Shown piece after piece: positions 50,301 to 62,200 of a stretch of DNA of 64,000 bases (the stretch's first letter is position 1; each line of letters opens with the position of its first letter). Position numbers and translations under genes: made by a program. Origin of the DNA: Anagrus nilaparvatae (Eukaryota; Arthropoda; Insecta; Hymenoptera; Mymaridae); contig JAKSXM010000142.1 in NCBI GenBank assembly GCA_022575985.1, positions 2,914,001-2,978,000 of the forward strand, read 5' to 3'. The notes below the pieces were generated by a model, which did no database searches, had not been told where the DNA came from, and saw only the letters and a list, made by a program, of their open reading frames with translations.

Positions 50301-53300
50301 AATTTATTGATAAATAAAAAAACAATAAAATAACTTTGACATTTTAAATGATTAATAGTCTAGTTTTCTTACAATTACAATTTAATGTCTTGAATAATCT
50401 TGAAACATAATGTAGTAAGGAAATGTTATAAACAGTACAATTATCAATTAAATTTTAATCTAATGAGAGTATTTTTGATATCGAAATATGAGTAATTAAA
50501 ATTTGTTAATAAAATTTTGATAATTATTTTATTTTGTTTGGGATCATTGAACTGTGTAATTGATGTGTCAGAAAATTTTTAGAATTTTTGAATTATTTAT
50601 TTTAGATAAATTAGATTTTATAAAATTAAATATTTGCTGAAAGATTTGGATTAAATGGTTGTTATTTTACTTTATTTTTAATACAATATACGTTTTTTAA
50701 TTTTTATTTCAGATAATATGAAAATCAGCTTGGGAGTTAGTTTAATTATTAGGCCTCATTTACCAAAAAAGGAAGTAAGATTGCTAACATTTTAGATTAT
50801 TGATCTCTTTTAAGTACTGTCGCTCGTACTGTCGTATATTATTTATGAGAGTTCGTATAATTAAAATTTTGTGACAATATTCAGAAATAAATAAATGAAT
50901 TAGTTTTGAAAATTTTTCTCTAAATGGCATCTAAATCCGCTCAGAAATTAATAAAAGTAATCCCAGGTCCATCTCAGTCTTTAATGCAAAAGAAGTAAAG
51001 TTACATTTTTATAGCTGAAACTTTCTGTTTATTTAGAATTCGCTTGAGATTTGAATTTATTTATTTTCTTGAGAGCAGCCAGAAAGTAAGTATTTCTTAG
51101 CTGCTGCATGACCGACAAAATAGTATATTACGACCCAAGGCCAAAAAAATAAATAATGGTCCGCCCAAATCACATGTAAATTATGGTAATTTGCGATTTG
51201 GGGCATTATTTTTTTATGGCCTACATTGTAAAAAGTAATTTTTTTATATTAACAAAATAATTAGAACATTTTAGAAAAATTAGTAAATTTTTTAAAAAAT
51301 TTTTAAATATTCGAAAAAAATCGTATATTTACTAAATTTAGTATATTAATGTATATTTAACAAAAAATTCGAGTATTCTCGATTTTTTTTTTGTGAATTC
51401 GCAAGAAAAATTGATAATTAACAATTTTTTTTCAAAAATTTTCAAAAAATAGTTGTAAATTTCCGAAAATAGTTGTGAATTTACAACTTTTTTCGTAAAA
51501 TCACAAAAAAAATCGAGAATTCTCGAATTTTTCGATATATTCGATTATTCATAATTCACTAATTTTTCGAAAAAATTCTATTTTTTTTGTAAATCTAAGA
51601 AAGTTACTTTTTACAGTGTAGGGTTGTATACGATTTTTCTGAGTAAGTGGCGAGAAATCGCGCAGTGGAAAAATGTGCTTTCTGGCCGGTGACCAGAAAA
51701 ATTGTTTACAACTCTTGTCCATAAAAGAAAAATGAAAAAGAATGTCCCAAATCGCAGTTTATCTTCTCAGCTTCACCTCTCATGGCACCTTACGATTTGG
51801 GCCATTCTTCACTTTTCTGGACACTAGATAACAATGTACTATTTCTGTTTTATTAATTAAAAAAAAAATAATAATAATAATAATTGTAATAATATGCTCC
51901 GGACTAATTACTTTAGGCAATTTTTCTAAATAATTTCCCGAGTAAAATTCAAATTAATTTTAATTATGTTTTCAATTTCTAAAGAAAAAAGTATAAACTA
52001 CAATTATAAACATTTTTCTCGCTTCAGTGCACATTATTATTGAACAATTATCGAGACAATTATATAACAAAAATGAAGAAAAAAGTACCTTAAGTCTTCA
52101 CAGGGTTCCAGTCTTTCGGCCTCTTGTGGCGTAACAGAAATCACAGTTAGTGTTAAAACATCACCACCTGATTTTATTAAATCAACAACTTGTTTATGTG
52201 TCGCACCTTCAACATTAACTCCATTTCTGTAATCAAAAAATAAAAATTAATAATATAAATTTATTAAACAAATAATTAAATAATTAAAATTAATAACTGT
52301 AATTTTTTAATTTATATACCTTTTTGACACATAACTTGTTTTATTTTTATCAAACCATTGAGACTGAATAGGGGTCACATAACATGTTAGCATATTTAAA
52401 AAATGATGTAGTTTATTAGTATTATTATTATTTTACTGATAATAAGTATATCAGTCAAGGCTAATTTGTTAAATTACTAAAAAAATTAATCTAAACAATT
52501 TCTAATATATTTATTTTCTTTTAATTTTATTTACACAAGTGTCAAATAATGATTATCACTTTTTAATTAATTTATCAGTTCTTAACGTGTTGATGTTTAA
52601 GAAAAAAACACACACAAAAAAATTATTTTAAATCTTTATAAAAACAGAACAGAGAATTATTACATAGTATACAAAATATTAAAAAAGTGAAAGGCAAATA
52701 AATATGCAAAATAATTTCATTGGTTTAAAAAAAAGGTATAAAAAATTAATAATAATGAATAAAAAATTTGTTATATTATACTTTCAATCTGCTTTCAATA
52801 ATAAATATTCACTTTTTTTGAAATAAATGTGAGAAACTATTATTTGAGGCTATACAACTGATCTATTCGAAGAGAGTAATAAATATGAGTCTCTTGGGTG
52901 CTGATGTTTATAATTTGATAATTCAAGAAATATTGATAAGGCTTTGTTAAAAATATTGTAAATTGAGGATAGAATGTTTTTATATATGAGTCAAAATATG
53001 ATTTTTTGAAAATTTTGTTGTAATTTAGGGCTATGAGGTGTTTCAGTAGGGAATTTTTCTGTTAAATTCATGTTTTTACCAATTTTAAACTGGATTTTAT
53101 TCTAAAATCTTGCCTAAAATTTTCGCAACTTCGATCAAAATTCTGCTTGGCTCACAGTGAAGATCATTCAATTCTAAGGGGAGTTATTGTGGGAAATTTT
53201 TCGTAAACATTTTCAGTAATGAGTTACAGCTATTTGTTTATAAACTTTAGATAGAGCATTTTAAACTTTTTTTTTGTTAACAAATAGCCGTACCTCATTA

Positions 53301-56300
53301 CCTAAAAGGTTTATCGAAGAATTTCCCACGATACCTCCCGAATTTCGATCCAAGTTGCCCAGATCTGGAATCTCAGGCTTTTATAAGCCAAAAATTACAA
53401 AAATTTAATAGGTCGAATTTATATAAACAAATAAACATTATCAATTTTTAAATCAATGACTTTTTCATTAAAAAATTATAATAAATAAATATATGGTTAA
53501 AATATTTCAGTTACAAATGTGCTGTGCAAAAAACACCCAGTGCCGGATAGAACACCCTTAATATTTTGCCCCTGATTTTTACTCATATACATAATGATAA
53601 TTATTATTCATTCGTTATTTTTACTATCAAGATGTGATCTATAACCGAGTCTATAACGAAAAAATTTTAAAATGCTTATCAAAAAAAAAATAATCATACC
53701 TATTATATAATTATGATTTTATCAGGGGATCCATCGAGGATTTTATTTGGTTCTCTAATCTGTTTGAATTCTAGTTATATATTTTAATCTAAATATTTTG
53801 TTAAATAATTTCATAAACAATATTATAAAATGTTATGACAAAAGCTTATTGTAAGTACTAATCTGTTTTAATAGGATATCTCTCGGTATAATTATAATAA
53901 ATAAAAAATTAATAATTAAAAAAAAAATTGTAAAAAAAATCATGATTTTAAGAGGAAAGGAAAAATAAATTTTTTTTTTAATGTCATTTTTTAACCTTGG
54001 CTAAGCACATCGGAAATGTAATACTACTATGTAATACATGGGCAAATTTGGTTAAAGTTTATAATTTGGGTTAAAAAAAAATGCTTTTTGCAGGATTTAT
54101 TTGGGAGGTTCATTACTCATCTCTCAATTATCATCCTTTAAAATGAAACTTAAAAAATTTATATTACTTAAAAAATCAAATATGTAAATTTAAATAATTT
54201 AAAAAAAAAAATTTTTAATTCCAAAAAATTGGTGCCATTCAGGGTGCCATTGCAATAAATTTTAATGACGATTTAAAAAGTATCAGAAATTTAAAAATTT
54301 TCTTGAACTTGCTCATGTACACACTTGAAGAAACATGCAGCGAAATAATGCAATGAATTTTTACGTTTATATATATTTAAAACAAGAGCTAAATAGTAGG
54401 TTAGTGGAAGAAGCCCTTCAGACTGTGCTTAAAGAATGAGGTAGAATAGTAAGAAATTATCCAAATTTGAGGTCAAAGACAAGTGTTTTATTTATTATTA
54501 CAATATCTGTATGCAAACATACGTCAAATTTATTGGGTTCATTTTATTTAATTTTATTTATCTACTAATAATTTGTTCTTTCTTTGTTAAAGTTTTAAAA
54601 TACTGAATATTTTAGAAACACAGTACAAAAGAAAAAATACAATGAAAAAAAAAATAAAAAATTTCAGGTAATTTAAGGAAGGAGTATTTTATTTGAGAGT
54701 ATCGATTTTTTTCGTCTGGCTGGGGAAATATTACTTCTAAATTCGATGTAATTTTAAATGGATTTCTTTCAAAATACACTTTTATTTGAATCCGGCCTCG
54801 AATGCGGCTAAAAAATTGAATCTTCGTAAGTGCGAAATTCTATCAGGAACTCGACAGGAACTCGTACAGAGAACAAAGAGAACTAAGGAAGGAGGGGGGA
54901 GTTGTATAATTTTTAACTTAAAACTCAATTTTGGATAAAAAAAGGTATTTTTTTTCTTGCTCAAACGATTGCAAATGACCTGAAACGTAAAGAAAATTTA
55001 TGAATAAAAATTTTTTTCGCTCTTTCGCTCATTTAAGATAATATGCACGCAGCAGTACGATGCAAAAATAAAATATTTTTTTTAAATTTTCTTTAAATTT
55101 CAAGTCATTTACAATCGTAATATAGCATGCTTATATTAGAAATAAAAAAAATGTTGCTAACTAATGATGAAAAAAAAACTGCCTACTTGATCTCACTACA
55201 GGAAGTCAGTGACCTTCTACATTTATGTAATCTTTATAGACATACAATACGACGTAAGTATGTATGTGTTATTTTTGTTTTCTGTGTAATAAAAAAAAAA
55301 TCTTGCAAAAATCTTTTATAAGTTTTTACTTCCTGTAAACTTAATATTTCTATTTGAAAGCCGGAAATTTCTTTTTTTTTAATTTTAATTTTATAGGTTA
55401 AATTCTGTATTATTACCTTTTTTTATGTAGATTACAAAGTTTTAAGCATAGTATATTTTGTAACATGCAAAAAATATGTAAATTACATTGCGAAAAAATT
55501 TTTTAGCCGAAATGTATAGCAAAATTTTAATTATTTATCATAAATCTGAGTTTAAATTATTAACCCAGTTTTAGCTTAGAAAAAATTTGTTGAAAATTTA
55601 AAATTTTTGCGTTATTTTAAGTTTTTATTATTTTCCTTTTTGTAAGTAACAGAACAATTTACACATTTGATTAACATGCAAAAATAGTTTGGCAATTACT
55701 TCAAAAGATTTCTTTATCTCGTCATTTTACTTGCCAATTTAAAAAAATAACTCGAGAAAACAGCGAGAAAGAAAAGTAAAATTTCAATAGCCAGTTACAG
55801 CAAACCAGCTTTGCGAATTTGTAACGCGTCCTTACCATGAATTCAGGCATAAATTGGGCATAAAACTTCACAGTTCGTCTAAAACACCGTATGAGACTTT
55901 TGTGGTTTTAAACAAGGCAATCATGATCATCAATCATCAATCAACCCATGCATACCGAGATCAATTTTCTAGTCAATTCTCTATTCCCTTTTGAATTTAA
56001 ATTCTGGACATACACAGTCACACTGCTGCGTTCGAATTTAGCTTGAGTTGCTTGAAAATTCAAGCGAAACTTAAGTGTTATTATAAAATAATTATTTTTT
56101 TGTATGGATGATTGAAATTTTAAGCAAAAAAAAAAAATCAAATTACCATTTTTAAGTATTTGCTTAACATTTTAAGCAATTCAAGCGAAATTCAAGCGCA
56201 GAAACCTGACAGTGAAATTAGTACAGCATAATTTTTTCTTGTCATAATTTTTTACACGATTTTTACAGTATTTAAGTAGATGACCGAGCAGATGACTAAA

Positions 56301-58153
56301 TTTTGGGGAAATAAAAGATTAGGAAACACCACATAGAGAGAGTTAAAGTATAAAAATTTTTTAAACACATTATTTTTCATATTTTTTGATAATGGCCAAA
56401 ATAATGACTTATTTTTAAACAACTATCACAAGGACTGTCGTCCTAATGCCAAAAACCGTAAAATCAAAGTAAAAATAAAACTAAAATTAAAAAAATTCTT
56501 ATTACACGTAAATCCAAATCCGAGTCTATACCCTAAAGTACTCAAATAAATAAAAAAATAATAAATCAGGCAATTAGGCACAACCCCCCAAAAAAATTTA
56601 AATAAAAATACAATAAAATAAATATATTAGCAGTAATAAAAAAAAAAATGAAAATAAAAATCGATTCTAATAAAGTAAACTTTCCAAGAAAGTTTAATAA
56701 ATGTTCTTTTTTTTTTTTACTCTGGCACGAAAGCAAATCGTTCTAATTTTTTTTTTTATTATTATTAAGTATTATTTTATGTTAAGGTACTAAAAAACCA
56801 AGAAAAAAACTAGTACACATTGTTTATTAATATAAAAATCAATAAAAATATGTTAAAAAAGAAATTTTTTTTTTAAATAAAAAATTTTCATAATTTTTTT
56901 TTTATTTTTTAAATGATTAATTTGTGTGTTAATGGATAACTAATTAAATAATGATTAATTAGTGATATGTGTTTGAGTGTGAAAAAAAGAATAAAAAAAT
57001 GGTATTAATTTTCTTATCAACATACTTTATTGACACTATTTTGTTTTTGTACTAATATAATTTTAAAAGTATTAATTTAGTTGTTATTTTATTGTCATTA
57101 TTTACACTGATTAAAATTTTTTTTTTAAATTGTATATAAACTTACTTAAGAAATTTAGTAATATATTTATATACTTTTAAACAGAAACAGAAGAATACTA
57201 ATTTTATAAAAAATTATTCAATAAAATTGCAAATAAATGGGTAAAATGTTTCACTTGTGATTTCATGAAATGGTTTTTATTAATGAGACAAGTTATGAGT
57301 CGAGGTATGGATAATTAAAAATTTTATTCTGAAAGCCCATACTAATCTGACCAGAAAATGTGACCAGTACATTGCCGGTGACCAGAAAAGACGTTCGCTA
57401 ATTCCACATGGGAAAACAATGAAAATTGTGGGCGTAAAAAAATGTTTTAAATTAAAAAAATAAATAAAATATAACTTACACTTCTAAAATTCTATCTCCT
57501 TTTCTAACTCCCGCCTTTTCAGCAGCTCCATGCGCAAGTACAGCGCTAACATGTTGTAATGGTGCATATAATTCTCCGTTGATGCTTCTTAATTGTCCAC
57601 CTTCACTAACTTGACCCCTAACATTAAACCCAAAACCAGTTTCTGTTTTATAAATTGTAACACATCTAGGTCCCATTGTTTTATTATTTCCTTGCACTAC
57701 AACACGTTGTTGTTGTTGTTGTTGTTGCTGCTGTTGATGATGCTGTGGTTCATCGTTATTTAAATGATGATTATTATGATTATTTGAACAAGTATGATTA
57801 TTATCGTTGTTCGATGTTGTATTATTATGACTAATTTTACCCATTGTAGTAGAACTTGTTACTGGTACAGTAGCTATTGAACTACTACTTTTATTATCAC
57901 TTGTTTTATTATCACTATTGTAACTTATATTATTACTAATTAACTTATTTTCATTACCGGTTTTATCCTCATTATTTATATTTTTGTTATTATTATTTGT
58001 TGTTAATGGATTATCATCGTCATTTATTAATATCGATGGTGATGGTATTTTTTGTGATGTTTTTGTTGTTACCGATGTTGTAGTCGACGAAGATGTTGTT
58101 GTTGATGTCACACCAGCAGGAGGATGGGCTGTTACAGCTTTACAATCTGCCAT
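47303..58153 (-). CDS. Snx27: Sorting nexin-27: PDZ, PX and FERM-like domains
   Basis: Seven exons: 58153-57480, 52226-52089, 49901-49677, 49617-49307, 49230-48992, 47981-47703, 47377-47303; all phases agree, 646 residues. The first 155 residues are a Ser/Thr/Asn-rich disordered head with an 11-residue polyGln run. Then comes a PDZ domain split by the 5.3-kb intron ([18 protein letters not shown] | [20 protein letters not shown]), a PX domain ([28 protein letters not shown]) and a FERM-like region ([60 protein letters not shown]). It ends KWNDTGELK, stop 47305-47303. In animals SNX27 binds PDZ ligands on endosomal cargo and couples them to retromer and WASH for return to the plasma membrane. 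Domain order and length match the family; the long N-terminal head is extra. The introns carry several repeat elements. Confidence 0.93.
48720..48947. mobile_element. Inverted-repeat element in SNX27 intron
   Basis: CGCCGTTTACTCGCGCTTTT at about 48720 is mirrored by AAGCGCGGGTAAACGACAGCG ending at 48947, around 200 bp apart. It ends only 45 nt from the SNX27 exon donor at 48992. The flanking sequence from about 48270 onward is also less AT-rich than typical intron and may be part of a larger degraded element. Confidence 0.5.
51066..51830. mobile_element. Family C copies, apparently split by a fold-back insertion
   Basis: 51066-51225 and 51640-51830 both resemble the element at 40445-40660: AGCTGCTGCATGACCGA, TTTGCGATTTGGGGCATTAT, TCTGGCCGGTGACCAGAAA, CTTGTCCATAAAAGAAAAAT, GTCCCAAATCGCAGTTTAT, CGATTTGGGCCATTCTTCAC and TTTTCTGGACACTAG. 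Between the two parts lies an AT-rich fold-back element (51222-51622). So one family C element has been interrupted, or two degraded copies lie side by side. Confidence 0.55.
51222..51622. mobile_element. ~400-bp AT-rich fold-back element with ACATTGTAAAAAGTAA ends
   Basis: The left end ACATTGTAAAAAGTAATTTT is mirrored by AAAGTTACTTTTTACAGTGT at the right end. The interior is an extended imperfect palindrome rich in TTTTTCGAA-type words, with ATTCGAGTATTCTCGA on one side and TCGAGAATTCTCGAATTTTT on the other. The outer ends lie within family C sequence, which suggests a later insertion. There is no coding capacity. Confidence 0.6.
52320..52393 (-). CDS. Possible alternative first coding exon of SNX27
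   Basis: ATG at 52393 opens 24 codons without a stop ([20 protein letters not shown], then YVSK), ending at a GT donor in the right phase (AG|GTATAT). It would join the exon at 52226 as an arginine codon, giving [15 protein letters not shown]. It lies only 93 nt upstream of that exon. The product would replace the disordered head and the first half of the PDZ domain, including the GFGF ligand-binding loop, so it would be an SNX27 form that cannot bind PDZ ligands. Using this segment as an internal exon after exon 1 would shift the frame, so only a first-exon role fits. Unproven without transcripts. Confidence 0.4.
53178..53339. mobile_element. Inverted-repeat element with ~62-bp arms
   Basis: The left arm 53178-53239 (starting GGGGAGTTATTGTGGGAAAT, ending ACAGCTATTTGTTT) is mirrored with about one mismatch in five by 53278-53339 (AACAAATAGCCGTACCTCAT to CACGATACCTCCC). 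The spacer is about 38 nt. Similarity continues weakly outward (CTTCGATCAAAATTCTGCTT against GAATTTCGATCCAAGTTGCC). It is a degraded fold-back or MITE. Confidence 0.65.
53535..53563. repeat. Family B element fragment (right end)
   Basis: CCCAGTGCCGGATAGAACAC followed by CCTTAATAT matches the right end of the element at 37085-37269 (CCAGTGGCGGAGAGAGCGTC), and the preceding GTGCTGTGCAAAAAAC resembles GTGCTGCGTGGCTAC there. The left end was not found nearby, so this is a truncated copy. Confidence 0.5.
56012..56214. mobile_element. MITE-like inverted-repeat element, family A copy 2
   Basis: The left arm ACTGCTGCGTTCGAATTTAG (about 56020) with CTTGAGTTGCTTGAAAATTC is mirrored by TTTTAAGCAATTCAAGCGAA and ATTCAAGCGCAGAAACCTGA, ending CAGTG at 56214. 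Arms and right end match the copy at 5714-6034, 50 kb away. Together they establish a repeat family with ends near CACTGTCAGGTTTCTGCG. Confidence 0.65.
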
Positions 58154-59273
58154 CTTCTCTTATAATTTATTATTATTATGACACGAGAGAAAAACTAGCA
58201 CCCATTGGATATAATATGGCTAAAAACTCGCGCAGCCAACACAGCACACGCGCGACTAATCCTTTTTATACATATTTTTCCTTATTCATAATTATTTACT
58301 ATTTTAAACAATTTTTTTTCTGTTACATTATACAACTTTAATTATCATTAATAATTTCTACACAAATACAAACTATTACAAATATTAATCTACACTGTGT
58401 TATTGCACTTTTTTTTCCTCTGTATACACAAAACTTTGCACCTTTTATTTAACTTTTGGCAATGTTCTTTTAACTAAAATACACTTATTTATAACTTTTA
58501 CATAACTGTTACCTATTTAATAAACTTTATTTAAAATATAATAATAATTTGTGATTAAAAATAATTAATTAAAATTAAATTATTGCAAGCGTTCTCCAGG
58601 TTACGCGACCTCTTCCAAGATTCTAACGTGACTAAACAATGTAGAGTTTATTATTGTGAAAAAAAGTAGAGGGAGTATAAGTCGATGCCATTTTTGTGAA
58701 TGGAAACTTTTAAAGATGATTTATAAATTAACTAAATTTTCTTATTTTTATTAAAGTATTTTTTTATTTTTCATTATTTTTATTATTTTTAAATAAAATA
58801 GATTATATTATACGAATTTAAATTTTATTATTAAGCCCTAAAAGTATTTCGGAGTTAAAAGAAATTTCGGAGTCGGAGCAGACTACATTTACTCCGTAAT
58901 ATAATAACTCGAGAAGACATTGACATTCAGTTCAGATCTGATATTTTCATCATATAAATCATTTTAATTAATAATAATCTGTCATTTATTTATTTATTAA
59001 ACATTTATTTATTTAATTATATAATAATATTGATAATTATTTGAAAATTAAAAAAATTTGCAAAAAAAATTTGTAATGCAAAAACAGAATATTACACGCC
59101 ATCTTGTGTTAAATTCAGTAACCACTGTTATCATTGTTTATGTTTTACCATAAAACACTAAAGCAGAAGACAAATTATGTGGAGACGTGTACATTTCGAA
59201 CATGTTATTTTTTATATTTTTTAAATAATAGTGTTTTTATTATTAATAAGATAATATTTTAATGTAAATAAAA
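58154..59273. promoter_or_regulatory. Divergent promoter region between SNX27 and COG1
   Basis: The start codons of SNX27 (minus, 58153) and COG1 (plus, 59274) face away from each other across 1,120 bp, which must contain both 5' UTRs and promoters. A CG-containing patch (CTCGCGCAGCCAACACAGCACACGCGCG) lies at 58227-58254, roughly 75-100 bp upstream of the SNX27 ATG, and is a plausible promoter or 5' UTR segment. No TATA box can be called in such AT-rich DNA. Confidence 0.5.
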
Positions 59274-62200
59274 ATGGCTCACGATCATTTTTTAAATATT
59301 GATATTAAGAAATTATTTGAAGAACATACCATTAAAGAAATAGAAGTTATACAAAAAAAAATACAAAATGAAAGTGATAGAAAGAAAATTGAATTAAGGA
59401 CATTAGTTGGGTTAGTAATAATAAATTTTTTATATTATTTATATTAATTATATATTTACAAAAATTAATTATTGAAAACATTTCAGGGAAAGGTATCGTG
59501 ATTTAATACAGGCAGCAGATACAATAGCAGAAATGAAACAAACATCAGAATCGGTTGTTAAAAAAATAAAAAAAATAGAAGAAACTTTTCATACTTTGCA
59601 ACAAAAATATTTAATTGGTTTTAAAATGGATCTTGAACCAGAGAATGTAGAAAAGTAAGTTATTTGATTACATTAATTAAGTAATATTATTTAAATAAGG
59701 AAAAACTATGAATTAATAAAAATTTCAAATTTTAGAGACAATAAACAAATATCAGATTCTGTAATAATACAAATAAAAGTTTTAATGGAGATTCCTGAAC
59801 AAATATGGTCATCGATAGATTCAAAAAATTTTTTATTAGCAACTCAATTATTCATGCTAGCACAGCATATCAATTATAGTTTAAGATTTGAAGTCGGCGA
59901 ATCTGAGTTAGTTAATAAGTATCCAATTGTTACAAAACAATGGGAGATAATAAATCAAATTAAAAGTTTAATACATAATTTTTGTGACGATACATTACAA
60001 TTAATAGATCTTGATGATAAAGTATGTTCAAATTTCATTATTTTTCTTGTATGTTTGAAGAAAATTTCATTAACATCATTTTTTATTTCAGCTTGCTGCA
60101 AATTGTCTTGCAGCTTTAGTATTAATTGATGGATTAAATTCATCGGAACTTTTAAGTAGACTGATATCTTCTAAGAGTAGCACAATCAAATCTACTATTA
60201 CAAAGGACAGTGAACTTAATGTGAAAAGTAGGATAAAATTATCTCTAAAAATATTATTGGACACAATCCCTCTTATCAGCACTTGTTTTATTAGTAAGTA
60301 AAAAAACAAAAAATATTTTATAGTTATAATATTAATATTTTTAATAATTTTTTCAGGGCACAAAGATCAAGAAGAAGGACTTGTTTCATTGTACATAAAT
60401 AACATTAATGATATGAACGCCTTACAGATGTTATCTCAGTTAGATGTTAATAAAGATTTATTAAACGATTTTCTTCCATCAGTGGCTAAGAATCATAAAT
60501 TATTTATTCAAAGTAAATTAGAAAAACTTTCCTTAGAAAATATTCAAGAATGTGTAAAAAATTGGTTCAAATGGATTAAAGATATGTCTTCTGTAGAAAT
60601 TAAAAAATTATTAGGTTTAATTGTATCAGTAAAAGGTATTTGTAACATAAGAGATGAATGTTTAGCAGTTAAAGTACCAGAAAATTGGAACTCAATCTGG
60701 GAATCATATTGTTTGCCTAGTTTTAATTTTTGGATGGAATTTTTTCAACCATTATTGACCCAAAGGATAAAAGGTATGTTAATTGATTGTGTTATTAAAT
60801 AAATTTTAAAATTCTTAACTTAATTCAAATTCTTATTTCAGATATAGTAAGCAATAAATTGTCTTTAAGTTTAACAAATTTAAAAAGTAATGTTAGTGAT
60901 TTGATTAAAAAATTAGTGATGGAAAGTTATGAATATCCTGAAAAAGACTTAAGATGGTTTGTTTGGAAAGATTCTCCTTCTGATATACCTCAAAATTTAA
61001 TGCATGGTTCAATAAATAGTAATAGACCATTGCTTATGAAAGCAAGAGGATTTTCTCCAAATATTGTTGAATTGTGTAACAACTTTGAAAAAGATTTGGA
61101 AGAATTTTTAGCACATTTAAAACAGTATTTATATGAGTCTGAGCCAACATCAACAATAAAAGATGATATATTGGTGTCTGATATTTATTTGGCTTCCAAT
61201 AAATTTTGTGATCGAGTAGAAATACAAGAATATTTACAACAATGCAGTAGATCTCTCATAGACAATTTTATAAAATATGCAAAAGAAAATTTTATAAGGG
61301 AAAATCCAAAATTTGGTGGACAAGATATTAATTCCATTGTTATTGGTAGATTCTTACAAGCTGTACCAGTTTTATGTTTAAATTTTAAAGAATGTTTTAC
61401 ACTTTCACGATCAACAGGATTAACTTTAACAAACATAAAGTGGGAAGAAGTCTGTGATATATTAAAACAAGAGAGTACTTTTATGTGGTCAATATGGGCT
61501 CAAACATTTACAAAAATTATACCAAAACTTCAAGAAGAAGTTTTAATTATTGAAACCATAAATAACTTTCGTATTAATTCAATTATAACAGATTGGGAAA
61601 AAGTTGTTATAGAAGAGGTTGCTGAAGAGGGTAAAAAAATTAATTCTGAAATTTTAGTTCCTTATCAGTCATCGGTTCATTTACAAAAATTTTTGGCTTC
61701 AGTCTGTAAAGAGTTGAATAAAATTGTTCCACACACAATACCAAAGTATGATGGTTATTTTTTTATTTTTTTATTTTATTTATTATGATAGATACTAAAG
61801 ATTTTTTTTTTTTACAGAATTATTTTAAATCAAATTATTGAGAAAATTGTTTCCGAATTACTTGAATACTATGACAAATTTTATACTGGTGAGGACATAC
61901 GTCAAAAACAAGCAATTCAAATACTATTTGATATAAAATTTATTAGTTTAATGATGTTATCAAGAGACAATAAAATACTGGTAGAAAAGTCAAATAAAGT
62001 CAGTAACAAAATTATTTCAAAAATTGATCCATTTGATTTTGATGTTTTCTATCCTTTTATCAATAATAACGTTAAAAAAACAACCCAAAGATCATTGGTA
62101 AGAATTTTTCAACACCTATAAGTATTTTTTCAAATAAGTATTTCAAACTAATAAACAATTTTTTTAGTTAATATATGGTAATTTGGTTCCTGATATGGAA

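Larger units (their letters stand above)
52394..57479. other. First intron of SNX27, AT-rich with repeat remnants
   Basis: About 5.1 kb of non-coding sequence between the first exon (ends 57480) and the second. It contains the inverted repeat at 53178-53339, a family B fragment near 53535, the family A element at 56012-56214, a slightly GC-richer patch around 54780-54900 (with AGGAACTCGACAGGAACTCG, a short direct repeat) and a family C-like scrap (GCCGGTGACCAGAAAA near 57376). No further coding segment was recognised. Confidence 0.55.

Noticed and set aside
59955..60363. Minus-strand frames opposite COG1
   Set aside because: They overlap well-supported COG1 exons and include intron sequence; no independent evidence.
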